This document shows positions 19,989 through 27,768 of a stretch of 64,000 nucleotides of DNA, piece after piece. Positions within the stretch are counted from its first letter, which is position 1, and every line of letters begins with the position of its first letter. The position numbers were made by a program, and so were the translations under genes. The notes under the pieces were generated by a model. The model was given only the letters and a program-made list of their open reading frames with translations, searched no databases and had not been told where the DNA came from. The stretch comes from an uncultured Algibacter sp. (GTDB lineage: Bacteria; Bacteroidota; Bacteroidia; Flavobacteriales; Flavobacteriaceae): positions 1 to 64,000 of the forward strand of contig NZ_CANLZX010000001.1 in NCBI RefSeq assembly GCF_947495675.1, given 5' to 3'.

Positions 19989-21209
19989 ATGGAAATTAGT
20001 AAACCTGTTGAGCCTAATAAAAGAATCGAAATTATAGATATTCTTCGTGGATTTGCACTACTCGGAATTATTTTTATGAATATGAGTTTTTTTAGCGGTT
20101 ACGTATTTATGCCTTTTGAAGAGCTTAAGCAAATATCGAACTTTGGGTTAGATAATAGTTTATATTATTTTTTAGGAATTATAGTCTCAGGTAAATTTTA
20201 CACTATATTTTCAATTTTATTTGCTGTTGGTTTTTATATACAATTCAACAAAAACAGAGATAGAGCTGCCGATTTTTTAAAAACGTATCGCAGAAGATTA
20301 TTCATTTTATTAATTATAGGAATTATCCATACTTTATTTTGGTATGGCGATATATTACTTACCTATGCTATTTATGGTTTTATTCTTATTTTATTTCGAA
20401 ATGTAAAACCAAAAATACTACTTCGCTGGTCACTCTTTTTTCTGTTAATACCCTATGTATTGGATTTTGCTATTTTACCATTTACTGAAGCCTTGCAACC
20501 AAATAGCCCTGTAAACACAAATCAAATACCAACGGCTCGCGTCTCTTATCCAGATATGTCGAATGTAGATGTTATTAATACTTTTAGAGACGGTTCTGTT
20601 ATTGAAATATTCAAGTTAAATATTCATAATTTTATATGGAAGCAATTAAGCTATATACCCTCTGGAGGTTATTTTAATTTTCTTGGCATTTTTCTTTTGG
20701 GTTACTATTTAGCCTCGGTAGAATTCTTTAAAAAAGCACCAAAATCCACAATATTAATATTAACTATTTTAATTGGTGGGATAATAATTACTATTGCTGC
20801 AAAACTTTTAGGAGGGAATCCTTATGAGCTGCCTACGCTTCAAAATATTCGATATAAGTTCTTATCAATGGTTGGGCAACTGCTTATTAGTTTTTCTTAT
20901 ATCTTAGCAATAATAAAAATTGCCCAAACTGTAATTGGTAAAAAAGTATTTAAATATTTAATACCTGTAGGACGAACAGCCCTAAGTAATTACATTATAC
21001 AAACTGTTTTAATGGTTTTAATTTTTTATAATTTCGGGTTTAGTCTGTTTGGAAAAATAGGTTTAATTACAACGTTTATTATTGCTTTAGTTATTGTCGC
21101 TATTCAAATAATTTTAAGTAATATTTGGTTAAAACACTATCGATTCGGGCCGTTAGAATGGGCTTGGAGAAGGTTAACTTATAAAAAACGGATAAAAATT
21201 CGACATTAA
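19989..21209 (+). CDS. DUF418 family membrane protein
   Basis: This 406-aa polytopic protein has about nine or ten hydrophobic helices. The N-terminal RIEIIDILRGFALLGIIFMN, similar to acyltransferase-3 openings, and the C-terminal GRTALSNYIIQTVLM followed by FGPLEWAWRRLTY are diagnostic of DUF418 (YeiB-like). The role is unknown. Transport or acyl transfer across the inner membrane has been speculated for the family. It stands alone on the plus strand with gaps of over 300 bases on either side. Confidence 0.9.
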   Translation: MEISKPVEPNKRIEIIDILRGFALLGIIFMNMSFFSGYVFMPFEELKQISNFGLDNSLYYFLGIIVSGKFYTIFSILFAVGFYIQFNKNRDRAADFLKTYRRRLFILLIIGIIHTLFWYGDILLTYAIYGFILILFRNVKPKILLRWSLFFLLIPYVLDFAILPFTEALQPNSPVNTNQIPTARVSYPDMSNVDVINTFRDGSVIEIFKLNIHNFIWKQLSYIPSGGYFNFLGIFLLGYYLASVEFFKKAPKSTILILTILIGGIIITIAAKLLGGNPYELPTLQNIRYKFLSMVGQLLISFSYILAIIKIAQTVIGKKVFKYLIPVGRTALSNYIIQTVLMVLIFYNFGFSLFGKIGLITTFIIALVIVAIQIILSNIWLKHYRFGPLEWAWRRLTYKKRIKIRH

Positions 21210-21385
21210 AATCTATTAAAAATTACAAACTTAAGCCGGGTATAATTTATTGCTAGATATAGCTTAATTGCTAAAATATTCGCGGATTTTCTATTTAGTT
21301 TTATTGGCTGTAATAAGCAACGAAATAACACACAAACACCTTAAACAAACCACACTTAAATTATAAAACCTAACCCTAACAAACA

Positions 21386-21476
21386 GGCGCGTTAGGGATT
21401 GCAGAGGAAAGCCCACAGCCCGACGTAGGAGGTGCGAGGACTTGGAACAGAAAGCCCGACCCTTGTGGTAACGCCC
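21386..21476 (+). ncRNA. Candidate structured RNA / conserved intergenic element
   Basis: Within the 340-base gap between the DUF418 gene and holB lies a sharply GC-rich block in an otherwise AT-rich region. Its ends pair: GCGTTA (21389-21394) with TAACGC (21469-21474), and the adjoining GGG with CCC inside. GAAAGCCC occurs as a near repeat (GGAAAGCCCACAGCCCGACG and AGAAAGCCCGACCC). Such elements recur in flavobacterial intergenic regions, and the Flavo-1 RNA motif is one described type, but I cannot verify identity. The strand is uncertain. The remainder of the gap (21210-21380) shows nothing clear. Confidence 0.45.
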
Positions 21477-21536
21477 AAATAAAAATCTATACAATTTTAC
21501 TGGTTTGTTAATGTTTAACATCTAATAAAATTCGTT

Positions 21537-21544
21537 TACTTTTG
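21537..21544 (+). promoter_or_regulatory. Bacteroidota -7 promoter element for holB
   Basis: TACTTTTG fits TAnnTTTG and ends five bases before the holB ATG. This would give a nearly leaderless mRNA, or the true start of transcription may lie within the first codons. Confidence 0.35.
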
Positions 21545-21549
21545 CCTTT

Positions 21550-22704
21550 ATGCTTTTTAAAGATATTTTAGGACAAGATCATATTAAAAACCACCTCACA
21601 CAAAGTGTTGATAATGGCAGATTACCACATGCGCAATTGTTTGTAGGTAAAGAAGGTTCTGGAACTTTACCCATGGCTTTGGCTTATGCACGATACATAT
21701 TATGCTCTAACTCTCGTGGGGAGAATAATACAGGTGTTGATGCTTGTAACCTAAAATTTAAAAACTTTTCGCATCCAGATTTACATTTTGCTTTTCCGGT
21801 AACTACCAGTGATAAGGTAAAGAGCAAACCAGTATCTAGTTTTTATCTTGAAGAGTGGCGACAACTTTTAAATGAACAGCCTTATGGTAATTTATTTGAT
21901 TGGTATAAAATGCTTGGTGTAGATAATAAACAAGGATTAATTAGTGTTGAAGAGGCTCATGAAATTGTAAAATCACTTACCCTAAAATCTTATGAAGGTG
22001 GTTATAAAGTGATGCTAATTTGGATGGCTGAAAAAATGAACACCCCTTGTGCCAATAAACTTTTAAAACTGATTGAAGAGCCACCAGAAAAGACTATCTT
22101 TTTGTTGATTGCTGAAGATGAAGAACAAATTATTAATACCATACGCTCGCGTTGCCAGATATTACATTTTCCGCCATTAGCTGAAGATGTGATAAAAACC
22201 GCTTTAGTAAAACAATATAATATTGATATTGGTGTTGCTACAAAAATTGCTCATCAATCTAACGGAAACTATAACAAAGCATGCGATTTAGTGTATCAAG
22301 ATTCTGAAGATATTCAGTTTGAAACTTGGTTTATCTTCTGGATTCGAAGCGCTTTTAAAGCTAAAGGGAATAAAGCGGCTATTCATGATTTAATTTCTTG
22401 GAGTGAAGATATTGCTAAAACGGGTCGCGAAACTCAAAAGCAATTTTTGAACTTTTGTTTAGATTTTTTCCGTCAGGCATTATTACTTAATTATAATGCT
22501 ACAGATTTGGTGTATTTCGAACCAAAAACGGAAAAATTTAAGCTTGAAAATTTTGCGCCTTTTGTACATGGTAACAACATAATGGATATTAGCAACGAAC
22601 TTCAAGATGCTATATACCATATAGAACGTAACGGGAATTCTAAAATTATTTTAACAGATTTATCTATTAAATTAACGCGATTACTTCATAAAAAAGCCGA
22701 TTAA
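21550..22704 (+). CDS. holB: DNA polymerase III subunit delta'
   Basis: This 384-aa AAA+ clamp-loader subunit opens with MLFKDILGQDHIKNHLTQ and has NGRLPHAQLFVGKEGSGT, where the P-loop is degenerate as expected for the non-hydrolysing delta' subunit. The central YKVMLIWMAEKMNTPCANKLLKLIEEPPEKTIFLLIAE and TIRSRCQILHFPPL are classical HolB/DnaX-related motifs. Only part of the usual zinc-binding cysteine set is visible (C57, C70). Its stop overlaps the start of the lipid kinase gene by one base. Confidence 0.92.
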   Translation: MLFKDILGQDHIKNHLTQSVDNGRLPHAQLFVGKEGSGTLPMALAYARYILCSNSRGENNTGVDACNLKFKNFSHPDLHFAFPVTTSDKVKSKPVSSFYLEEWRQLLNEQPYGNLFDWYKMLGVDNKQGLISVEEAHEIVKSLTLKSYEGGYKVMLIWMAEKMNTPCANKLLKLIEEPPEKTIFLLIAEDEEQIINTIRSRCQILHFPPLAEDVIKTALVKQYNIDIGVATKIAHQSNGNYNKACDLVYQDSEDIQFETWFIFWIRSAFKAKGNKAAIHDLISWSEDIAKTGRETQKQFLNFCLDFFRQALLLNYNATDLVYFEPKTEKFKLENFAPFVHGNNIMDISNELQDAIYHIERNGNSKIILTDLSIKLTRLLHKKAD

Positions 22705-23627
22705 TGTTTGTGGAACCCAAATCTTGGTTTGTAATTATAAACCCTACTTCGGGTAATGGTTCTAGCAAGAAAAATTGGCCAAAAATTAAATTCCTTTTAG
22801 AGAAACATCAATTTGATTTTAAATTTGCATTTACATCATATTCAGGGCACAGTATTAACCTTGTTCACGATGCTATAAATCAAAACATTAAAAACTTTAT
22901 TTGTATTGGTGGCGATGGCACTTTACATAATATGGTTAACAGTATTATGTCTCAAAATAATATACCTACATATAAGATAAATATTGGTATAATTCCTATT
23001 GGTACTGGTAATGATTGGGTAAAAACACATAATATTCCTAAAGATTTTGAATCTGCAATTAACATTATAAAAAATGGCGTAATAGCTACTCAAGATATTG
23101 GTAAAATTGTTATTCAAAATAGTACAAAACCACCTGTGTTTTTTAACAATTTAGCCGGTATAGGTTTTGATGGGTTTGTGGTTAGCAATGTTGAAAAACA
23201 TAAGCGTATTGGCGCTATATCATATTTATATGGAACAATAATTAGCCTTTTGTCGTTTAAAAACTTTGAATCTAAGGTAACTTTAAAATCAGAAAGTATT
23301 TCAGGAAAAACACTCATGATTTTAATTGGAATTTGTAAATATTCTGGTGGTGGAATGCAGCTTACTGATAAACCAGATCCATTTGATGGTTTATTAGATA
23401 TAACAATCGCTCAAGATTTAAGCAAATTTGAAATCATAAAAAACTTACCAAAACTTTTTAATGGAACGATTACAAAATATAAAAAAGTAAAAACTTTTAA
23501 GACAGAACTGGTTGCTATACAATTAAATCAGAAAAAAGCTCCTTATATACAAGCTGATGGGGAGCTTATTGGAAAGGGAAATATAGAGGTCTCTATTCTT
23601 AAAAATGCCATTTCATTTTATTGCTAA
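22704..23627 (+). CDS. Diacylglycerol/lipid kinase (YegS/DagK-type)
   Basis: This 307-aa DAGK-catalytic-domain protein starts with the nucleotide-binding FVIINPTSGNGSSKKNWP segment and has GGDGTLHNMVN near residues 68-78 and IPIGTGNDWVKT. The C-terminal domain has GGGMQL and DGELIGKG as in YegS/DgkB. It should phosphorylate a membrane lipid, but the exact substrate is unknown. It is coupled to holB by a TAATG overlap and ends just before a hairpin terminator. Confidence 0.92.
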   Translation: MFVEPKSWFVIINPTSGNGSSKKNWPKIKFLLEKHQFDFKFAFTSYSGHSINLVHDAINQNIKNFICIGGDGTLHNMVNSIMSQNNIPTYKINIGIIPIGTGNDWVKTHNIPKDFESAINIIKNGVIATQDIGKIVIQNSTKPPVFFNNLAGIGFDGFVVSNVEKHKRIGAISYLYGTIISLLSFKNFESKVTLKSESISGKTLMILIGICKYSGGGMQLTDKPDPFDGLLDITIAQDLSKFEIIKNLPKLFNGTITKYKKVKTFKTELVAIQLNQKKAPYIQADGELIGKGNIEVSILKNAISFYC

Positions 23628-23628
23628 A

Positions 23629-23666
23629 AAAAATCGTTATTAACTTAAGCCAATAACGATTTAATT
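23629..23666. terminator. Intrinsic terminator between lipid kinase and Skp-like genes
   Basis: AAATCGTTATT (23631-23641) pairs perfectly with AATAACGATTT (23652-23662) around a 10-nt loop. It lies between convergent genes, with A and T tracts on either side. Confidence 0.75.
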
Positions 23667-23692
23667 ACCTGTATATTAAGTGTTTATGCTAA

Positions 23693-24220
23693 TTATTCTT
23701 TTTTATATTCCGAATTAAGCGCATCTAAGATAGTTTGAGTTAAATCACTTTGCTCTGCACCATACATTACCGTTGCTGCCGCGTCACTAGTGCCCAAAAT
23801 ATAATTATAGCCATTAGATTTACCGTAGTCTTTTACAAAACTTTTTACATTGCCAATTACAGAATCAATTTCCGCTTGAAAAGCTTGAGTTAATTCTTGT
23901 TGCTCTAATTGCATTTGTTGTTGTAATTGTTGTTGCTTTTGTTGTAAACCTCCCATTAAAGCTTCCGCTTTCTTTCTATTGCTTCTAGCTAATCTTTGAG
24001 CTTCCGCCTGTCCTTTTTGAGCTTCTGCTTGAAAAGCTAAACTTATACTATCTGCTCTTTTTCTAAAAGCTTCTTCTTTTACTTGAAATTTAGCTTCAAC
24101 ATCTTTCTTTTCTTGGTAATCATTAATTACAGTTCCATTATCAATAAAACCAATTTTATTTGGTTTTTCACAAGAAGCAAAAATTAAAGTTGCTAATACT
24201 ACATAAATTATTTTTTTCAT
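23693..24220 (-). CDS. OmpH/Skp-family periplasmic chaperone-like lipoprotein
   Basis: This 175-aa protein has a signal peptide ending LIFASCEK (lipobox). The mature part begins with the beta-strand typical of Skp (KIGFIDNGTVINDY) and continues as long Gln/Glu/Ala-rich helices at about residues 45-140. It ends in NYILGTSDAAATVMYG, which matches the Skp C-terminal strands. Skp-type proteins hold outer-membrane proteins in transit; a lipid-anchored form is frequent in Bacteroidota. A TATTTTTG element lies 40 bases upstream. Confidence 0.85.
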   Translation of the reverse strand: MKKIIYVVLATLIFASCEKPNKIGFIDNGTVINDYQEKKDVEAKFQVKEEAFRKRADSISLAFQAEAQKGQAEAQRLARSNRKKAEALMGGLQQKQQQLQQQMQLEQQELTQAFQAEIDSVIGNVKSFVKDYGKSNGYNYILGTSDAAATVMYGAEQSDLTQTILDALNSEYKKE

Positions 24221-24259
24221 AAGTTTTATTTTTTTGGTTAGCTAAATTTCTAATTCGAA

Positions 24260-24267
24260 CAAAAATA
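24260..24267 (-). promoter_or_regulatory. Bacteroidota -7 promoter element for the Skp-like gene
   Basis: TATTTTTG on the minus strand fits TAnnTTTG, about 40 bases before the start codon. Confidence 0.4.
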
Positions 24268-24464
24268 ACAAAGTAAGTTAAAAATGAAAGCGGAATTGGT
24301 TTGAATTTAACTTATAAGAAATATTTATCATTAAAATAAAATCGAATAATAAAAACCTATTGATTTTGAATCCATATAAAGCGTTTTAAGGCCTTTTAAA
24401 AAAAACAGCTTGTATTTAGATGTCTATCTATTTAACATAATGCTGTGCTTGCTAAAAATTAGTT

Positions 24465-25316
24465 TTAGTTGTTTTTGATGATATAAATTAAAGATGACAC
24501 CTCTTTTGATGTAATCGCTTTTAAATTAGAAAGCAATCCAATACAAAAACCTTTTATAGGATTCATTTTTCCTGTTTTGTATTTTTCAGAAAGCATGCTT
24601 ACATAAAATGAATCAAACCACATAGGTTTTACTTTTTCAACTTTGAAAGATTGTTTTGAAACCAATTTTGATATCGATGTTTTATTAAAATGCCAAAGAT
24701 GTCTCGGTACATCATATGCAGCCCAAAATTGATTATAATATTTAGCATCGTAACTTTTATAATTTGGCACAGCTATTATTAAAGTTCCGTTAGTTTTTAA
24801 AAGTTTTTTAAAAATTTGTATCTGCTGCTCCAAGTTAGGTAAATGCTCTAAAACATGCCATAGCGTAATGACATCAAAACTATTTGATTCATATTGTAAA
24901 AGTTGCTCAACTTGAAAAACAGAGTTATTTGTTTTATAATTAGCAATAGCTCTTGCTTTTTTGTCTGGTTCAATTCCAGAAACATGCCATTTATTTTGTT
25001 GTGCAATCTCTAAAAAATCACCTGTACCACATCCAATATCTAATAATTTCTTTTCGCCAGATGAAAATGAATTTATTAAATTTAATTTCTTTTTTAAAGA
25101 AAACGATCTTACTAAATGATATGCTTTTTCGAATAGATTTCTTTTTGAGTCTGTGTGTGAAATGTAGTCCTCGCTCTTATAATATTCTGGTAACTTATTT
25201 AAAGATGGTTGTGGTTTGGTTTCAAGATAACCGAACTCTGAATTTTTAATTAATTCAAACTCTTCTCCAGATACGGAGTAGTCTTTTAATTTCAAGAAAA
25301 TAGATTCTTTATGCAT
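24465..25316 (-). CDS. Class I SAM-dependent methyltransferase
   Basis: This 283-aa protein has a methyltransferase fold of the Ubie/Methyltransf_23 type. The SAM motif I is LLDIGCGTGDFLEIA near residues 88-102, the acidic residue follows in SGIEPDKKA, and the post-motif is FDVITLWHVLEHLPN. The N-terminal about 80 residues (ETKPQPSLNKLPEYYKSEDYISH) form the short cap seen in Bacteroidota homologues that modify small molecules or glycans. The substrate is unknown. It lies 78 bases downstream of mnmG, with a parS-like palindrome between the two. Confidence 0.88.
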   Translation of the reverse strand: MHKESIFLKLKDYSVSGEEFELIKNSEFGYLETKPQPSLNKLPEYYKSEDYISHTDSKRNLFEKAYHLVRSFSLKKKLNLINSFSSGEKKLLDIGCGTGDFLEIAQQNKWHVSGIEPDKKARAIANYKTNNSVFQVEQLLQYESNSFDVITLWHVLEHLPNLEQQIQIFKKLLKTNGTLIIAVPNYKSYDAKYYNQFWAAYDVPRHLWHFNKTSISKLVSKQSFKVEKVKPMWFDSFYVSMLSEKYKTGKMNPIKGFCIGLLSNLKAITSKEVSSLIYIIKNN

Positions 25317-25359
25317 TTTAAAAGATTCTGAATCAATTTCAGAATGATAAAATATTTAG

Positions 25360-25375
25360 TGTTCCACGTGGAACG
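25360..25375. other. parS-like site, one mismatch
   Basis: TGTTCCACGTGGAACG matches the bacterial parS consensus TGTTNCACGTGNAACA at all but the final base. GTTCCACGTGGAAC is a perfect 14-bp palindrome. It lies between the mnmG stop and the methyltransferase start. Confidence 0.7.
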
Positions 25376-25394
25376 TTTAAATTATTCGTTATAA

Positions 25395-27266
25395 TTAGCG
25401 ACCCATATAAACCAACAAAACAGAAATATCATTTGGAGAAACACCACTAATTCTTGACGCTTGCGAAACTGTAGTTGGTTGAATTTTTTTTAATTTTTCT
25501 CGTGCTTCAAAACTCATAGATTTAATTTTTGAATAGTCAAAATTTTCTGGAATCTTAACGTATTCTAATCGCGTTAACTTATCTGCATTATTTTTTTCTT
25601 TGGCAATATAGCCTGCATATTTAACTTGAATTTCTGCCTGTTCTATTACTTCACTATCTAATTTGTTTTCTTGTATATAAGCCTCGACACTTTCTACTTT
25701 TCTAATATCATCCATCTCAATATTAGGTCTTGCAAAAACTTTAAAGAGTTTTCCAGATTGTTTAACTAAAGCAGATTTTTTAGATTCTAAAATAGGGTTT
25801 ATAACTTCTGGCTTTACGCTTTGAGTTTCAAAAAAATCTACAAATTTTTCTGCAGCTTCATGCTTTTCCTCCATTCGCTTTAAACGCTTTTCAGAAGCCA
25901 AACCAAGTTCAAAACCTTTTGGAGTTAATCTTTTATCTGCATTATCCTGTCTTAACAATGTTCTATATTCTGCCCTGGATGTAAACATTCTATAAGGCTC
26001 TTCTGTGCCTTTAGTTATTAAATCATCAACTAAAACGCCAATATAAGCTTCGTCTCTTTTTAAAGTAAATGGATCTTTTTCTTGAACTTTTAAACTAGCA
26101 TTTATACCGGCCATTAAACCTTGGGAAGCTGCTTCTTCATAACCTGTAGTTCCGTTAATTTGACCAGCAAAATATAAACCATCTACTAGCTTAGTTTCTA
26201 ATGTGTGTTTTAATTGTGTTGGCGGAAAATAATCATACTCTATAGCATATCCTGGTCTAAAAAACTTCACATTTTCAAAACCTACTACAGAACGTAATGC
26301 TTTAAATTGAACATCTTCTGGTAAAGAAGTAGAAAACCCATTGACATAAACCTCACAAGTATTCCAACCTTCGGGTTCAATAAACAATTGATGTTTATCT
26401 TTATCTGCAAAACGATTAATCTTATCTTCAATAGAAGGACAATAACGTGGGCCTAAACTTTTAATTCTACCGTTAAACATTGGCGATCTATCAAAACCTT
26501 CACGTAGCAAATCGTGCACTTCAAGACTTGTATAAGTCATGTGGCAAGAACGTTGTTTTTCTAATGGTTTTGTAGTATCTAAATAAGAAAATTTTTCCGG
26601 ATTAGCATCTCCTGGCTGCTCTAGCATTTTAGAATAATCTAAAGATCTACCATCTACACGTGGCGGTGTACCTGTTTTCATTCTACCAGATTCAAAACCT
26701 AAATTAACTAATTGTTCTGTAATTCCAGTTGCTGCTCTTTCTCCTGCTCTACCACCTCCAAAATTTTTATCACCTATATGTATTAAACCATTTAAAAAAG
26801 TACCATTAGTCAAAACAACAGACTTTGCTTTTATAGAAATGCCCAAAGAGGTTTTTACCCCTATTACTTTATGATTTTCTACTAATAAACCTGAAACCAT
26901 TTCTTGATAAAAATCTAGATTTGGTGTGCCTTCTAAAAGTAATCTCCAATCTTCTGCAAAACGCATTCTATCACTTTGCACTCTTGGACTCCACATTGCA
27001 GGTCCTTTAGATTTATTCAGCATTTTAAATTGAATAGCCGAAGTGTCTGAAACAATGCCACTATAACCACCAAGTGCATCAATTTCACGTACAATTTGCC
27101 CCTTTGCTATTCCTCCCATAGCAGGATTACAAGACATTTGAGCAATGTTTTGTAGGTTCATAGTAACAAGCAATGTTTTACTGCCCATATTTGCAGCAGC
27201 AGCAGCAGCTTCACTTCCTGCATGCCCACCACCTACTACAATAACATCATAAACTTCATTAAACAT
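25395..27266 (-). CDS. mnmG: tRNA U34 carboxymethylaminomethyl modification enzyme MnmG (GidA)
   Basis: This 623-aa FAD protein works with MnmE to modify U34 of several tRNAs. The N-terminal Rossmann motif is VVGGGHAGSEAAAAAANMG, followed by the signature NPAMGGIAKGQIVREIDALGG, a GTFLNGLIHIG segment, GRMKTGTPPRVDG, GPRYCPSIEDKI, the Cys-containing substrate region, GQINGTTGYEEAASQGL and the C-terminal helical MnmE-binding domain ending VYMGR. Length is typical. It is flanked by two parS-like palindromes and has a TATATTTG promoter element. Confidence 0.98.
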   Translation of the reverse strand: MFNEVYDVIVVGGGHAGSEAAAAAANMGSKTLLVTMNLQNIAQMSCNPAMGGIAKGQIVREIDALGGYSGIVSDTSAIQFKMLNKSKGPAMWSPRVQSDRMRFAEDWRLLLEGTPNLDFYQEMVSGLLVENHKVIGVKTSLGISIKAKSVVLTNGTFLNGLIHIGDKNFGGGRAGERAATGITEQLVNLGFESGRMKTGTPPRVDGRSLDYSKMLEQPGDANPEKFSYLDTTKPLEKQRSCHMTYTSLEVHDLLREGFDRSPMFNGRIKSLGPRYCPSIEDKINRFADKDKHQLFIEPEGWNTCEVYVNGFSTSLPEDVQFKALRSVVGFENVKFFRPGYAIEYDYFPPTQLKHTLETKLVDGLYFAGQINGTTGYEEAASQGLMAGINASLKVQEKDPFTLKRDEAYIGVLVDDLITKGTEEPYRMFTSRAEYRTLLRQDNADKRLTPKGFELGLASEKRLKRMEEKHEAAEKFVDFFETQSVKPEVINPILESKKSALVKQSGKLFKVFARPNIEMDDIRKVESVEAYIQENKLDSEVIEQAEIQVKYAGYIAKEKNNADKLTRLEYVKIPENFDYSKIKSMSFEAREKLKKIQPTTVSQASRISGVSPNDISVLLVYMGR

Positions 27267-27298
27267 GATTACACTTTTATCTATTCATTAAAAACACA

Positions 27299-27314
27299 TG
27301 TTCCACGTGGAACA
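27299..27314. other. parS-like site, perfect palindrome
   Basis: TGTTCCACGTGGAACA is a perfect 16-bp palindrome and agrees with the parS consensus TGTTNCACGTGNAACA. It lies between the mnmG promoter element and the mnmG start codon. Confidence 0.8.
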
Positions 27315-27332
27315 AAATAAAATTTTGGTTTG

Positions 27333-27340
27333 CAAATATA
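27333..27340 (-). promoter_or_regulatory. Bacteroidota -7 promoter element for mnmG
   Basis: TATATTTG matches TAnnTTTG. The parS-like palindrome lies immediately downstream, inside the predicted mnmG leader. Confidence 0.5.
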
Positions 27341-27357
27341 CATTGAAATCTTGGATA

Positions 27358-27768
27358 TCAAACAAGTAAAGCTAAGTAGTGGTTTTCTTTATTACGCATT
27401 TCTTTTGCTTCATTATCTGTTTTATCCTTATATCCACAATAATGTAAAATGCCATGAATTATTACACGATTTAATTCTTCACTAAATGAAACTCCAAAAT
27501 CTTTAGCATTATCTATTACTCTTTCAACTGATATAAAAATGTCTCCTTGTATTATTTTTCCGACTGAATAATCGAAACTAATAATATCTGTTAATGTATC
27601 ATGATCTAGAAACTCGACATTTAATTTATGTAAATAATCATCATCACAAAACACATAATTAATTTCTTCTAATTTGAATTTTTCCGATAAAATTGTATTA
27701 GTGATCCATGTTGATAATTTATCTTCAGAATCTAATTTAAAATTGGTTTCGTAATTGAAATTAATCAT
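27358..27768 (-). CDS. ybeY: Endoribonuclease YbeY, 16S rRNA maturation
   Basis: This 136-aa single-domain metalloprotein has FLDHDTLTDIISFDY (the family D-x-LTDVLSFD region) and the metal motif HGILHYCGYKD. In most YbeY proteins the motif is HGxLHLxGYDH with three His ligands. Here the third position is Asp, which seems common in Bacteroidota. It is required for 16S 3'-end processing and ribosome quality control in other bacteria. It overlaps the DUF4175 gene stop by eight bases. Confidence 0.94.
   Translation of the reverse strand: MINFNYETNFKLDSEDKLSTWITNTILSEKFKLEEINYVFCDDDYLHKLNVEFLDHDTLTDIISFDYSVGKIIQGDIFISVERVIDNAKDFGVSFSEELNRVIIHGILHYCGYKDKTDNEAKEMRNKENHYLALLV

Noticed and set aside
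21291-21521. 76-codon minus-strand ORF over the GC-rich element
   Set aside because: It spans the structured element, is Arg/Leu/Cys-rich without family features, and its ATG lies close to the holB promoter. It is a by-product of the element's GC content.
27190-27225. GCA-repeat in mnmG as microsatellite
   Set aside because: It encodes the Ala run after GGGHAGSEA that is conserved in MnmG proteins, so it is normal coding sequence.
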